Assembly (NCBI RefSeq): GCF_036898095.1
Contig: NC_090730.1
Span: 22,140,166 to 22,204,165, forward strand
Length of the DNA: 64,000 bases
Origin: Palaemon carinicauda
Taxonomy: Eukaryota > Arthropoda > Malacostraca > Decapoda > Palaemonidae
Direction of reading: 5' to 3'
This document shows, one piece after another, positions 23,500-35,509 of this stretch; position 1 is the first letter of the stretch, and every line of letters starts with the position of its first letter. The position numbers and the translations under genes were made by a program. The notes under the pieces are model-generated. The model searched no databases. It was given only the letters and a program-made list of their open reading frames with translations, and was not told the DNA's origin.

Positions 23500-24304
23500 C
23501 CCTCTTAATGAGAGAATGCCTTGATGAAGTCATTGAGCTTCAGCACGGCATTTCATTCCCGTGCTGAAACTTGGTGACGGGCAAGAGGGCTCTCGAACTT
23601 GGGGAAATTACTCCCCCAGTTCGAATCTAAATTTCTCTCTTTCACCTTTTTCTTTTTCTCAATATTACTTTGACCTTATCCTAATTTCATAAACTTTCTT
23701 TCGTCTTGCTTTCCAAACTCTGAGAAAAATTTCCCTCATTATATATGTGTATATATTATGTACATATATATTTATTTTTTTTTTCTCCTATGGCTTGGAT
23801 GTTTTTACATCCATTGTAGCCCCGGCGGGGATGTTCATACATCCTTTATTGCTGCCTGCTTTGATGAATGGGAGGAGGTATCACGGTTGAGAGGTGTTTG
23901 CATTCAAAGCTATATGTGAGAGTATTGGATGATTTCAGCCATCCCGAAGATGGTTTGGACCTTTTTGGCGGAACTATTCTCAAGTGTTGGGTCTTCGGAA
24001 TCCAGGGGGGATCCAATGCTTGGGGTAGGACTCTCGGCTTTTGGCCGGAAGCCTATCATTACAGATATGGGGAGGATGATTCCATAATTTCTTGGTCTCA
24101 GTCCTAACAGGCGGGTTCAGCTTACACCTGTGCCTCTATATCTGTTTTGATGCTATCCTTCGGGTAGGGTATGGAGTGGACCATCTTGGAAGTATACTCT
24201 CATTGTGCCGATAGTGGAGAGTACAAATTTCCTTTCTGACGTGTGATGGCTTAACATTCTCGAGCAGGTTCATCAAACTAACCCTTTTCTCTCTCTCTCG
24301 TCTA
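23500..24304 (+). other. 5'UTR region of the I-type LINE
   Basis: About 0.8 kb before ORF1 with no convincing ORF. It starts with a short hairpin-capable phrase (CAGCACGGCATTTC...CCCGTGCTG at about 23541-23568) and includes a GAGAGAG-type run just before the ORF1 start. LINEs of this group carry an internal promoter here, but none can be pinpointed. Confidence 0.5.
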
Positions 24305-26090
24305 ATGGATTCTTTAAGTAACGAACCCCCATCCCCTGGATATGCTGACTCTCCCCCGGCACTGTTGACGACCTCTGCTAATTCAATTAAGGAAAATTGT
24401 GTTGACGACCTAGGAACGAAAAATGACCCCTCTACTAATGTTTTAAAACCAATTAAGTCGGGTAACAAATGGAAACTAAGAATCCTTCATGTTACCCAAA
24501 TTCCAATAAATACTGATTATGATATGATATATAAAGCATTTAGATGCTATGGAGTGATAAAAGAAATTAGAATGAAACTTGAAAATGAAAAATGGCATTC
24601 ATGGATAACTTATAATAATCATGAAGAAGCATTCAATGCAATATGTAACATCAATGATATCAAAATTAATAACTTAAATGTCATGGGTGCCCTATGTGAT
24701 AAGATACCAAACAGTTTGGATGTACTGTCTATAGACTTGCTGACTGGTTTGAGAAAGATATTGATTTAACTATGCTCCCCCAAAGAAAGCCAAAACCACC
24801 AATGTGGCTTGTTTCCGAGCCTAAAGGGAGTAATGGGAATTATTTTAAAATTAGCAAGCTAATTCAGAAAAAGGTAGGAACCATTGCACCAGGTGAAATA
24901 TCTCGCTTTGGGAAAAATAGCTTCCTAATCCATGCAAAATCATACACGCAATCAGTAATACTGTCTAACCTTACGACAAGCAGTGATGAGGATATGTTAG
25001 ATGTCAAACCCCACCTAAACTTTAGTTACAGAAGGGGAGTAGTCTTCAATAAAGATCTGTATGAATTTACAGAAGAGGAAATACTAGCCATGTGCCCATT
25101 AACAGTGTGGAAAGTGCATAAGATTCCTGGGACGTCAATGATTATCCTTACTTTCCAGGATGCTGATGTGCCTTTCCACATCGATATTGAAAATGAAAGA
25201 ATAAAAGTTTGACCTTTTAAACAAAAGCCCTTACAATGCTTCAAATGTTTCAAATTTGGGCATCCTTCTAAAGTTTGTAAAAATGAAAAAAAGTGTAGCA
25301 TCTGTGCCAGTCCTTATCATGGAGAGTGTACACTTGAGCCCAGCTGCTTGAATTGCAATTCAAACCATAAATCCACTGACAGGAGCTGCGAGATTTATAA
25401 GTTTGAAGAAGCAGCCCTCAACAAATCCAGAGTAGAACACATAAGTGTAGGACATGCCAAAAGACTACTGAAAAAACCAAACAGCTATGCAAAGGCACTG
25501 AAATCAAGAGAAAATATACCACTGGAGACATCGAACCCACATAGTGCTGCCAGTAATTCCAAGAAAAGAAGTACATCATCTAATGATAGTAAGGTTTTAC
25601 GTGACAAGGTAAGCATATTGCCTTCCAAGGCTTTGCCACTGTGTATTAAAACTGCGACACTGCCCACTTCTATACAAATTTCATCCCCCATTACCAGCAA
25701 TAGTACTAACCTCTTTTAGGCCTTGCCTTGTCCTTGCCTGATTTGACGGAGGTTCCACCCGAAACAAAGTTACCAAGTGCACCTGTGGTAGGGAAGGTGC
25801 AAAAACCTGGTAGATCCTCACCACCTATAAATAGGAAAAGAGAGAGACCTCCATCTCTCTCACCACCTTCCATAAGAAATATTAGAGTTATGACATCAAA
25901 TAAATATGATGTTTTGTCTGTTGATGTTTCTGATCACCCAGAAGACAATTTAAATAAATCAGAAATTCAAGTTGAGGTCCACCATCTCCCTCAACAATTG
26001 GATCAGAAGGACAACAAGAAAAGCACAAACAAAAAACCATATTTATCAAGACCCTCTCTAATAAAACCACCGGGAAATAGCATTAGATAA
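24305..26090 (+). pseudogene. I-type LINE ORF1 (RRM and zinc-knuckle RNA-binding protein)
   Basis: The reading frame starts at the ATG at 24305. Residues about 55-125 resemble an RNA-recognition motif (YDMIYKAFRCYG-VIKEIRM then SWITYNNHEEAFNAI). After a frameshift near 24770 the frame 24772-25719 continues with one TGA at 25210-25212. Zinc knuckles follow it directly: CFKCFKFGH...C, then C-SIC...H-GEC and C-LNC...H. A second shift near 25720 leads to a Pro/Ser-rich tail (25728-26090). Intact homologues coat LINE RNA. This copy has two frameshifts and one nonsense codon. Confidence 0.75.
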
Positions 26091-28615
26091 AAAATTGCTA
26101 ATGGGAAGACTTCATCTAAAAGTTCTTCCAAAAAATGAACCATAGTTTTTTCCTCCATTTTGCAATGGAATTGTCAGGGTTTAAGGGCCAAATATGAAGA
26201 ACTTAAGCTCTTAGTTTACGAGCATTCCCCCATAATTGTAAGTCTACAGGAGAGCAAGCTTGATGCTAATACCCCTTGTCCTCGCGAATATATTAGTTAT
26301 AGGACACCATATGATCACCAAGTGGGGAGCCATGGCGGGAGTCTCATATACGTTCGTCGAGATGTTCCCCAAGTTTCTCTGTCTATTCGTACACCTCTGC
26401 AGGCAGTGGTTGTACAGATTGACATAGGGAGAAAATATACAATTTGTTCTCTGTACTTGCCTCCAAATGATAACATTTGGGTGATAACTTAGTGGAGGTG
26501 ATTCAACAACTCCCTCAATCTTTTCTTTTACTTGGAGATTTGAATGGTAGACATCCTTTGTGGGGTGATGTTTTAGCAAACACGAGGGGAAATATCATAT
26601 CATCAATTGTGGAAAATGAAGATGCGGGACTCCTTAATACAGGAGAGCCCACACACTTTCATGTCCAGATAGGTACCTTGTCATGTATTGACCTATCAAT
26701 CGTAAGCTCTAATTGCCTTCTCGACTTCGATTGGAGGACATTAGATGATTGGCATACTAGTGATCATGCACCAATCATTATAAACACCAACAATGGTCCA
26801 CCTTTACAGAGATCGCCACGATGGAATCTTGACAAGGCGGACTGGGAAAAATTTTGTGAGCTAAGCGAAATTGAGGGGGATGCTGAACAGGTTGAAAATA
26901 TTGATGATGCCATAGACTTACTGAATGGAACTCTTCATACAGCAGGAGTCAATTCAATTCCCAAAACAACAGGGTTATTCAAACGACGACCAGTCCCGTG
27001 GTGGTCTTCAGAACTAACTTCCCTCCACAGAGCCACAAGAAGATCTCTAACACGATTGCGTAGACTCCGAACTGATGAGAATTTAATTATGTACAAGAAA
27101 TGTAGAGCACAGTTCCGTCATGCCATGAAAGAAGCAAGGCGCCAGTCATGGATGTCTTTTGTTTCCTCCATTAACAGTAGAACACCCCCATCTGCTGTGT
27201 GGAGGAAAGTGAAAAAGATAGCTGGCAAATTCACCCCCAACCCACCACCAGTGTTGAAGGTGAATGGTCAGTATGTAACTGAAGCAAATGATGTTAGCAA
27301 TCCCCTGGCTAATCATTTTTCAAATGTATCCAGCAAGTGTGTAGGAGCCCCTGGTCACCAGTATAAGAGCATTGAAGAAAAGAAAATTTTAAATTTTGCA
27401 ACAAGAAGGGAAGAGTCGTTTAATTCTCCTTTCACTGAAAGAGAATTTGATTCCGCACTTGCTCATTGCAATGATACAGCCCCTGGACCTGATGGAATTC
27501 CTTATGCAATGATTAAACATGTACATTTTAATACAAAGCTATTTATTTTAAGCATTATTAATAGAATATGGCATGATCATAGTTACCCAAGTGTTTGGGA
27601 ACTAGCCATTATTTTAGCCTTTTTAAAACCCGGTAAAGACAAGTTTTTAGCAGCAAACTATCGTCCTATTGCATTGACATCTTGTTTATGTAAAATCATG
27701 GAGAAGATGGTCAATGCAAGGCTGATATGGTACCTTGAAAAGAAAGGTATTTTATCACCGATTCAATGTGGATTCAGAAAAATGAACTCAACGACTGATG
27801 TGTTGATACGACTTGAGTCTTCTATTTGTGAAGCCTTTGCTTCCAAACAGCACCATGTTACAGTATTTTTTGAACTTGAAAAGGCATATGATACTACATG
27901 GAGATATGGTATACTTAAAACCATTCATGAAATCGGATTGAGAGGAGAGCTGCCACTATTTATTCAGGCATTTCTTTCACGTAGAGTTTTTCAAGTGAGA
28001 GTTGGGGAAGCTCTATCAGAGAGTAAGTGCCAGGAAGAAGGAGTTCCTCAGGGTAGTGTGCTGAGTGTAACCCTGTTTGCACTAGCAATTACAGTGGAAC
28101 CTCTACATACGAATTTAATCCGTTCCAGAACCAACTTCGGATGTAGAAATTGATCGGATGTCGAAACGAATTTTCCCATAAGAATACATTGAAATAGGAT
28201 TAATCCGTGGTTGAGCCCAAAAACCTATGATAACTTCTTAATAAACTATTACACATAACTTTCCCATGAGAATAATGAACACTAAATTAGATAATAGACA
28301 TGTAAATAAGAAGAATAGACATGTAAATAAGAAGAATTAGCAAAAAATGATAAATAAGAAACGGGTTTTTAGCGTCACTTTACCTTAGAAACTCCAGCGC
28401 AGGTGTTGTTCGTCTTCGCTACGCAGAGAGGAGAGAGGAGACGGACGGACGGCGAGGAGGTAGAGAGGTTAACTACGATAAACGTAACACTACCGTAACT
28501 TATTCTAACTTACACTAAGTGAACTTTAACATAACTTAGCTTATTTTTTTTTTTATTTTTATATTTTATGTTTTTTTTTACATTTTCTTTTTTTCTTTTT
28601 GATGATTACGTAATT

Positions 28616-30472
28616 TTAATCACTATCACTTACATTTAAAATTGACTGAATTTCTTTTGCTTCACTCTTTTCCGTTTTCTGTGTTTCACTTTCTTCCTCT
28701 TCACTCTTTGCCGTTTTCTTCGGTTCACTTACATCCTCTTCATCGCGAGTTCGCTTCGCAGTTTTTTTAAAGAAAGCATCGATAGATAATTGCTTCGTAC
28801 GGCTTTTCAGAATGTTTCGAAAGTGCGTTAGGCAAACATCATCGAATTGAGAAACTACACGACAAACCTGCAATTTCTTTGGATGGTATTTGTCGATGAA
28901 GTCGACCACGTCTTGATATTTTCCTAACACCTCTTTTATTTGCGCTGAACCTAACACATGTTCTACCTCCTCGCTCTCTTCCTCGTCATCACTCATGTGC
29001 TCCGACATAGCATGGAGTTCCTTGAGCTCATCCGTCGTCAGTTCGTCGTGATGTTCGGCGACGAGTTCCGTAACGTCATCTGCGTCGACCTCCAGACCCA
29101 TGGACTTGCCAAGGGAGACGATTTCCTCTACGGCTTCCGCTGCACCGACCACGGGATCAGGTTCGGGGTCAAAACCCTCGAAATCTCGGGGAGAAACTGC
29201 ATCAGGCCACAGCTTCTTCCATGCAGAATTGAGGGTCCGTCGAGTTAATCCCACCCAAGCCTGATCAATGATCTTTAAGCAGTGCACGATATTGAAGTGG
29301 CCCCTCCAAAATTCACGCAAAGTTAAGTTGGTGCTTTGCGTGACATTAAAGCACTGCTTGAATAAGTGCTTGGTGTACAGCTTCTTAAAATTAGAGATGA
29401 CTTGCTGGTCCATGGGCTGGAGGATAGAGGTGGTATTTGGTGGAAGATACAGCACCTTTATGAACTTGAATTCATCGAAGATATCATCTTCAAGTCCGGG
29501 GGGGTGAGCGGGTGCATTGTCAAGGCATAGCAGGCACTTTAAAGGCAATTTCTGCTCATGAAGACACTTCTTCACAGAAGGACCGAAAACTTGGTTTACC
29601 CATTGCACAAAGAATTGCCTAGTGACCCAGGCCTTCGAGTTGGATCGCCAGAAAACATGAAGCTGATCCTTATCGACGTTGTGTGCTTTAAAGGCCCTAG
29701 GGTTCTCCGAATGGTAAACAAGCAAGGGCTTGACTTTAAAGTCCCCGCTAGCGTTGGCACATAGAGCAAGAGTCAACCGATCCTTCATTGGCTTATGCCC
29801 AGGCAATTTCTTCTCTTCAGCAGTGATGTAGGTTCGACTCGGCATCTTCTTCCAAAACAGCCCGGTTTCATCACAATTGAACACCTGCTGCTCTACGTAG
29901 CCTTCTTCCTTTACGATATTTTCGAATTTCTTAACAAAGTCAGTTGCAGCCTTTGTGTCCGCACTAGCAGCCTCTCCGTGGCGAACAACTGAATGAATCC
30001 CGGACCGTTTCTTAAATTTCTCGAACCAGCCACGAGATGCCTTGAAATCATCTGAGGAAGGCTCGGTTGAACTCTCCCCAGCATCACCCACAGAGCTCTC
30101 CTCCTTCAAGTCCGTAAAGATGGCGTGCGCCTTCTCGCAGATAACGGTTTCGGTGATGGTGTCGCCAACGATCTCTCTATCCTTAATCCACACTAGTAGA
30201 AGTCGTTCCATCTCTTCTATGATAGGGGTACGGCGTTTGGAAATTATAGTGATCCCCTTAGAAGGTTTCACTGCTTTAATAGCTTCCTTCTGTTTAAGGA
30301 TTGTCGAGATCGTCGACATATTACGGCCATACTGTTTAGCAAGTTCACTCACGCGGATGCCACGCTCATGTTTTTCAATAATTTCCTGCTTAATTTCTAT
30401 AGAAAGCATTTCCTTCTTCCTTTTCTCACCACTACCACTACCACTGGCAAAACTAAGCCTTTTTGGACCCAT
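28616..30472 (-). CDS. Tigger-type transposase (CENP-B-like DNA binding, DDE catalytic domain)
   Basis: Uninterrupted 618-codon frame, close to the usual 500-650 aa for TIGD1-like proteins. Residues about 1-75 form a CENP-B-type helix-turn-helix (QEIIEKHERGIRVSELAKQYG). Residues about 85-170 are the second, Tc5-type HTH with a 'GWFEKFKKRSGI' end. The DDE domain follows: first Asp in FNCDETGLFWKK (near residue 200), second in CLLCLDNAPAHPP (near 320), third in QPMDQQVISNFKK (near 355). The C-terminal 150 residues are acidic and end in Lys/Glu-rich repeats. It would cut and paste its own element at TA sites. The start ATG at 30470-30472 directly precedes a basic segment, as expected. Confidence 0.9.
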   Translation of the reverse strand: MGPKRLSFASGSGSGEKRKKEMLSIEIKQEIIEKHERGIRVSELAKQYGRNMSTISTILKQKEAIKAVKPSKGITIISKRRTPIIEEMERLLLVWIKDREIVGDTITETVICEKAHAIFTDLKEESSVGDAGESSTEPSSDDFKASRGWFEKFKKRSGIHSVVRHGEAASADTKAATDFVKKFENIVKEEGYVEQQVFNCDETGLFWKKMPSRTYITAEEKKLPGHKPMKDRLTLALCANASGDFKVKPLLVYHSENPRAFKAHNVDKDQLHVFWRSNSKAWVTRQFFVQWVNQVFGPSVKKCLHEQKLPLKCLLCLDNAPAHPPGLEDDIFDEFKFIKVLYLPPNTTSILQPMDQQVISNFKKLYTKHLFKQCFNVTQSTNLTLREFWRGHFNIVHCLKIIDQAWVGLTRRTLNSAWKKLWPDAVSPRDFEGFDPEPDPVVGAAEAVEEIVSLGKSMGLEVDADDVTELVAEHHDELTTDELKELHAMSEHMSDDEEESEEVEHVLGSAQIKEVLGKYQDVVDFIDKYHPKKLQVCRVVSQFDDVCLTHFRNILKSRTKQLSIDAFFKKTAKRTRDEEDVSEPKKTAKSEEEESETQKTEKSEAKEIQSILNVSDSD

Positions 30473-30689
30473 GATTTACGTAAATTATCGTTAATGGATG
30501 CACGTAAAAAATCACGATTAATTCACAGTTAATATCACAACGCAAAGAGCACAACCGCACGAAGCCGACGAGAACAGAGGACTGACCCAAGCCGCGCTAA
30601 TTGAGCGTCCCTCCGAGGTCGATGTGCTGCCTTCTATCGGCGGAAATAAAAAACACTTCAGGCGCTATGAGCACCGACTACGCGTACGA

Positions 30690-30913
30690 GTATTGTTTAC
30701 TTCGGGTGTCGAGAAAAACATTCGGGTGTAGAGTCGGAACGTGTTTGAATTGTACTTCGCGTGTCGAAAAATTCGGATACAACCGGTACGACGAAAATTG
30801 CTACTTCGTGTGTCGAAATAAAATTCGGGTGTAGAGTCAAAAATTTGCTCGAATTTGACTTCGGATGTTGGAAAATTCGGATGTAGATACGATCGGATGT
30901 AGAGGTTCCACTG
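30690..30913 (-). repeat. Tigger subterminal motif array
   Basis: At least eight variants of TTCGGRTGTNGA (for example near 30703, 30722, 30752, 30805, 30825, 30860, 30878, 30892) are packed into the transposase-upstream end. The opposite end has only two or three (28135-28170). These are candidate transposase-binding sites. Confidence 0.55.
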
Positions 30914-33900
30914 TAATGGGATATCCTTAGCAATTCCCCAGGATGTTCTCTCAACATTATTTGTGGATGATCTCTCCATTTCATTTGCTGGAGCCAGAAT
31001 GGCAATGGTTGAGAGAAAACTACAGCTCTCAATTGACAAATTATCCAGTGGGGTGATATGAATGGATTTAAGGTCTCGACAACTAAAACTACTATTGTAG
31101 ATTTCTGTCGTATCCGGGGAGCACATCCAGACCCGGATATATACATTAAAGGTCAACGTATCCCATGTGTATCGGAAACCAAATTTTTAGGTTTGATATT
31201 TGATTGTAGACTTACATGGGTTTCTCACCTAAAAGCGCTAAAAGCTAAATGTGTTGAAGCTCTGAATATTTTAAAAGTATTGTCCCATACATCATAGGGC
31301 CAGACCGCAATACTATTTTAAAATTATACAAGGCCTTGATTTTTTCCAAAATTAGTTATAGATGTGAAATATAATCTTCAGCCACCCCAAGCCGGTTAAA
31401 AATATTAGATTCAATACATCATGCAGGTATTAGATTGTCCACGGGAGCATTTAGAACCTCGCCTATCCCAAGTCTCCTTGTTGATGCTGGAGAGTTACCT
31501 CTAGACCTTTACCGAATGTCTTCCATTGTTCGGTATTGGTTTAGATTGCAAAGACTCCCCAACTCTTTAGCCTTTCAGACTGCAAGCCTTGTGAGACACA
31601 CATCATACTTTGAGTTGCACCCAAAATCTCCTCAACCTTATGGCTTTCGGGTGAAACGATTATTAAACAGTCTGGATATAATTAGAAGTAAGGTATTTCC
31701 ATTCAAGGTATCATCAACACCATGGAAATTCCCAGAGATATTTTTTTGTAAATACTTTATTGGAGTTAAGAGAAATATGACTGACCTAGAAGCCAGGTCT
31801 CTTTTTATGGAACATGTTGAAGAACATACAGTAGAGGATTGACTTTTATATATACTGATGGCTCCAAATCTGATGCTGGCGTTGGATTTGGAGTACATAG
31901 TAAGGATTTTAATTGTAGAGGTGCACTTCCTCTAACAGCTTCCCTATTCACTGCCGAACTTTATGGCATATTAACCTATTTTTCAATATTAATCTTACCC
32001 GATGATCATGTAGCTGTCAACTCTGTTGCCCGACAGAAATCTACGGTCGGGATACGCCAGCGATCGCTATACAGGTGGGGGTGTACACAACAGCGCCATC
32101 TGTGGTCAGGTACTCCAGTACTTCTTGTCAACACCACCTCAATTTTTCCTCTGTCGTGCCACCGGCTAGACCTACTTGGATACGCTGTTGATTCTGGAGT
32201 TATTGTTCACGATTTGGTGATGTATTTGCTCTAGAGTTTAGCCTTCGCTATTCAGGAAGCTTTAACATTAGCTTAGCAAGTTTTTGGAATTAATTTGATT
32301 TAATTTTGGTGACGAAGAGAGTATGAACTCTCTTTCACTTTTAAATGGCCGACCCTTCCCTTAGACGGAAGTGTTGGTGTCGAAGAGAGTATAGACTCTC
32401 TTTCTTAATTTTGCTTAACAAAGTTATAGATTTATTTTATATCTCCGCCTTTTATAGGCCTCTTCGATTAACTTCCTTTTATTATAAACTTATAAAAATT
32501 AATTTTTATGTTTGTTTATATGCGACCTTTCCTAATAGTAGGCGGTCTTTTCTTGGAACCGAAGTTAATTAACATTGAGCCCGTTATATCGTTTTTACCT
32601 GTTAAGATTTTATGCTATTTTAATTTTAATGTTTTTGAAAGAATTTCTTTGATAGTCTCGTACTGTTTTCAAAGTTGAACTAACGTTTTGTTTTGTCTCC
32701 GCAGTTGTTGACGTTCAGAACGTTCAACTTGCGCTCTATCGTTACGATAGAGAGAGAGTATTCACGGTTTCACGTTGCAGTAAGAGTAAACCGATTCTAG
32801 CGTTTTGTTCATTCTTTCTTAGCTTAAATGGTTTTAATTCTAATAAAGGAACTTTTTATTTGGGAAATCTTTCAGTTTTTTTCCTTTAACAATAATTTGT
32901 TTTAACGATATATATAATTGGGCTCATCTCTCAGGTTCTAAGTCAAGAGAGAGGGAGATAGAGACGGAGGGAGAGAGAGGAGGATAAACGTTTCGTTCAA
33001 GCGGGTAACGTTGTTATCGTTTTTGCTCTTCTCCCTAGTCTCTTTAGGGGAAGAAGGTAAACGTTTCTAGAGTTTTATTCTTGTTCCCAGGCTTTATGCG
33101 GTGAGAGATTTTAAACGTAGTTTATTTGATCTAGTGTTTAGTCTCTTTTCCAGCCACTGAATTCTTTATCTTTCATTATGTTTTTCTGTTACATTGTAAT
33201 ACTGTTTTCGCAATTACTAACTTTTAATGAAGGATAGAATTGCGTGTTTCAGGTACAAACCACTTAAAGTTTCGAGTTCAGTGAAATAAGTGCAAACAGA
33301 AAATTAAAAGTGATAAAGTGATAAGCGCAAAGTGTTACAGTGTTGCGTTCGAGGGTTCGTCTGTTCGTGCCAGTTGTTCGCCTAGTCTGGGACCTCTTAC
33401 AAGCTCCCAAGCCCAGGGGAGAAGTAATGTCGAAGGACTTATGGGTTCATCAGGCCTTGATCGACGAACAGACGTTTCCCTCCGTGGTTTCGGGTGTATC
33501 CACTCACGTAGCCGACGTGATCACCCCACCCACACAAAGACGAGAGAGCCCATTTATTCCTCGTCTGCGGAAGAGGTTTCTCGCAGAAACCATGGACCAA
33601 ATCTTGCAGCTTTTAAGTGCAAGTCGGTCCCTTCCGCGCAAGTCCAACTCCTAGGTGTAGCTACTGCCACTGGGTCAGTTCGGACTTGCTGCAGTACGAC
33701 AACTGCACACCTCCCAGAGAGGCAAGGTGGTACCGCAACAGGCAGTAACTCCGTCTGTTGCCGCACCAGCTGTTTTAGACCCTCAGTCTCAACGGACAGT
33801 AGCTCCGTTTGTTGTTGTCTTTCATAGACCCAAGTGGTCCATGCTGCAGACTATACAGTCTCAGCTTGCTCCTTCATACAGGAGTATCATGCTGGAAGGT

Positions 33901-34098
33901 TGACAATGCAGCCTGTTAACCTACAACCCGCCGAGGTTGTGCGCTCAGCAGATACTGCGGCTGCCTGCTCCCACCCTCCACCTGTGAGAGCTCCACCTCC
34001 GATGCGCAGTCCACCCTGCCAGACGCATGTTCTTGCTGCGCCTCCTGCTTTCATGCGTGAGTTGCCGCATCGGGAGTTGCCGGGTTCCAGCACTATGA

Positions 34099-34560
34099 GG
34101 CAACCTCCTCAACCCATGAAGCAGGAGCCTCATGCTATGCGGCATCCTCCTCAACCCATGAGGCAGGAGCCTCATGCTATGCGGCAACCTCCTCTACCCA
34201 TGAGGCAGGAGCCTCATGCTATGCGGCTTCCTCCTCAACCCATGAGGCAGGAGCCTCATGCTATGCGGCATCCTCCTCAACCCATGAGGCAGGAGCCTCA
34301 TGCTATGAGGAGCCTCATGCTATGCGACATCCTCCTCAACCCATGAGGCAGGAGCCTCATGCTATGAGGAGCCTCATGCTATGCGGCATCCTCCTCAACC
34401 CATGAGGCAGGAGCCTCATGCTATGAGGAGCCTCATGCTATGCGACATCCTCCTCAACCCATGAGGCAGGAGCCTCATGCTATGCGGCAACCTCCTCAAC
34501 CCATGAGGCAGGAGCCTCATACTATGCGGCATCCTCCTCAACCCATGCGGCCTGAGCCTC
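34099..34560 (+). repeat. 42-bp coding-type tandem repeat
   Basis: About ten units of PPQPMRQEPHAMRH (14 codons). A few units carry an extra GAGGAGCCTCATGCTAT insertion that breaks the frame. Neighbouring units are nearly identical, suggesting recent expansion. Confidence 0.9.
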
Positions 34561-34915
34561 ATCCCTTGCAGCATGAGCCTCATCCCATGCAGCATGAGCC
34601 TCATACCATGCAGCATGAGCCTCATCCCATGCAGCATGAGCCTCATCCCATGCAGCATAAGCCGCATGCCATGCAACATGCTCTGCATACCTTACAGCAT
34701 GCTCTACATACAGCATGCTCTGCATTCCTTACAGCATGCTCTGCATACCTTACAGCATGCTCTGCATACCTTACAGCATGCTCTGCATTCCTTACAGCAT
34801 GCTCTGCATACTATGCTCTGCATACAGCATGCTCTGCATACCTTACAACATGCTCTGCATTCCTTACAGCATGCTCTGCATACAGCATGCTCTGCATACC
34901 TTACCGCATGCTCCT
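34561..34915 (+). repeat. 21-bp tandem repeats (EPHPMQH then ALHTLQH types)
   Basis: Two successive families of 21-bp units occupy this stretch: GAGCCTCATCCCATGCAGCA until about 34680, then GCTCTGCATACCTTACAGCA to 34915. The second appears to have evolved from the first. Both encode His/Pro/Gln/Met- or Leu/His-rich heptads. Confidence 0.9.
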
Positions 34916-35509
34916 CAGTCACACATCTTTGGTTGTTGCCAACTCACAAGACTGTCAAGCAGTTTCATAACGTTGCCTTCTGGTCTGCTGCTTTTGCACC
35001 AGTGAAACCCTCACTGAGAGAACTTAGCTTTTCTCGGATATGGTTCCTGTAGATGAGAAAGTGCTATTCTCCCTCCTTCTGATATTCCCTTGAGGACTCT
35101 GTCATTTGGAGAGGAGCCTTAAGCTGCTTAGCCTTCTATGGACTTTTATTTAAGCATAACATGCTTCCAGGGAGGGTAATGGTTCCGCTTCAGTCGCTAA
35201 CCCCGTCTGTTGCCACACCTGCTCCCATAGACCTTGAGCTTTGTTGCAAGACATGCAGTCCAAGCTTAGTCCTTGTTAGAGGATTTTTTGTTTACGGAGT
35301 CAGTGTGTCACTGGGAAGACGTTCAACAACCAGCAGAGGGGACTTGTTGTGACGCAGTGCGGCAACCTCAGCAACCCGATAAGGAGTTGTCTGTACTACC
35401 CAGACAGTCTAGACAGTTTCGGGTTGTCGCTGTACTTCCTCGCTTCCCCATGGTTGACAGTTCACAGACTGTGCAGCAGTACCATGATCTTGTGTCCGGC
35501 TCCGTCAGA

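Larger units (their letters stand above)
28092..30913 (-). mobile_element. Tigger-like (pogo/Tc1-mariner) DNA transposon, apparently complete
   Basis: 2822 bp with terminal inverted repeats CAGTGGAACCTCTACAT at both ends and the TA target dinucleotide at 28090-28091 and 30914-30915. The transposase is on the minus strand. Removing the element and one TA restores the interrupted reverse transcriptase frame of the host LINE. The right 200 bp carries many copies of a TTCGGRTGTNGA-type motif. Intact coding capacity plus matching ends suggest a fairly recent insertion. Confidence 0.95.

Noticed and set aside
22484..23567. Long overlapping frames (303 and 203 codons) beside the family B ORF1
   Set aside because: They are shadows of the Arg/Ser/Pro repeat in other frames. 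No domain is present.
34099..34915. CRISPR-like appearance of regular repeats
   Set aside because: The units are directly adjacent tandem copies without unique spacers, inside a retrotransposon ORF of a eukaryote.
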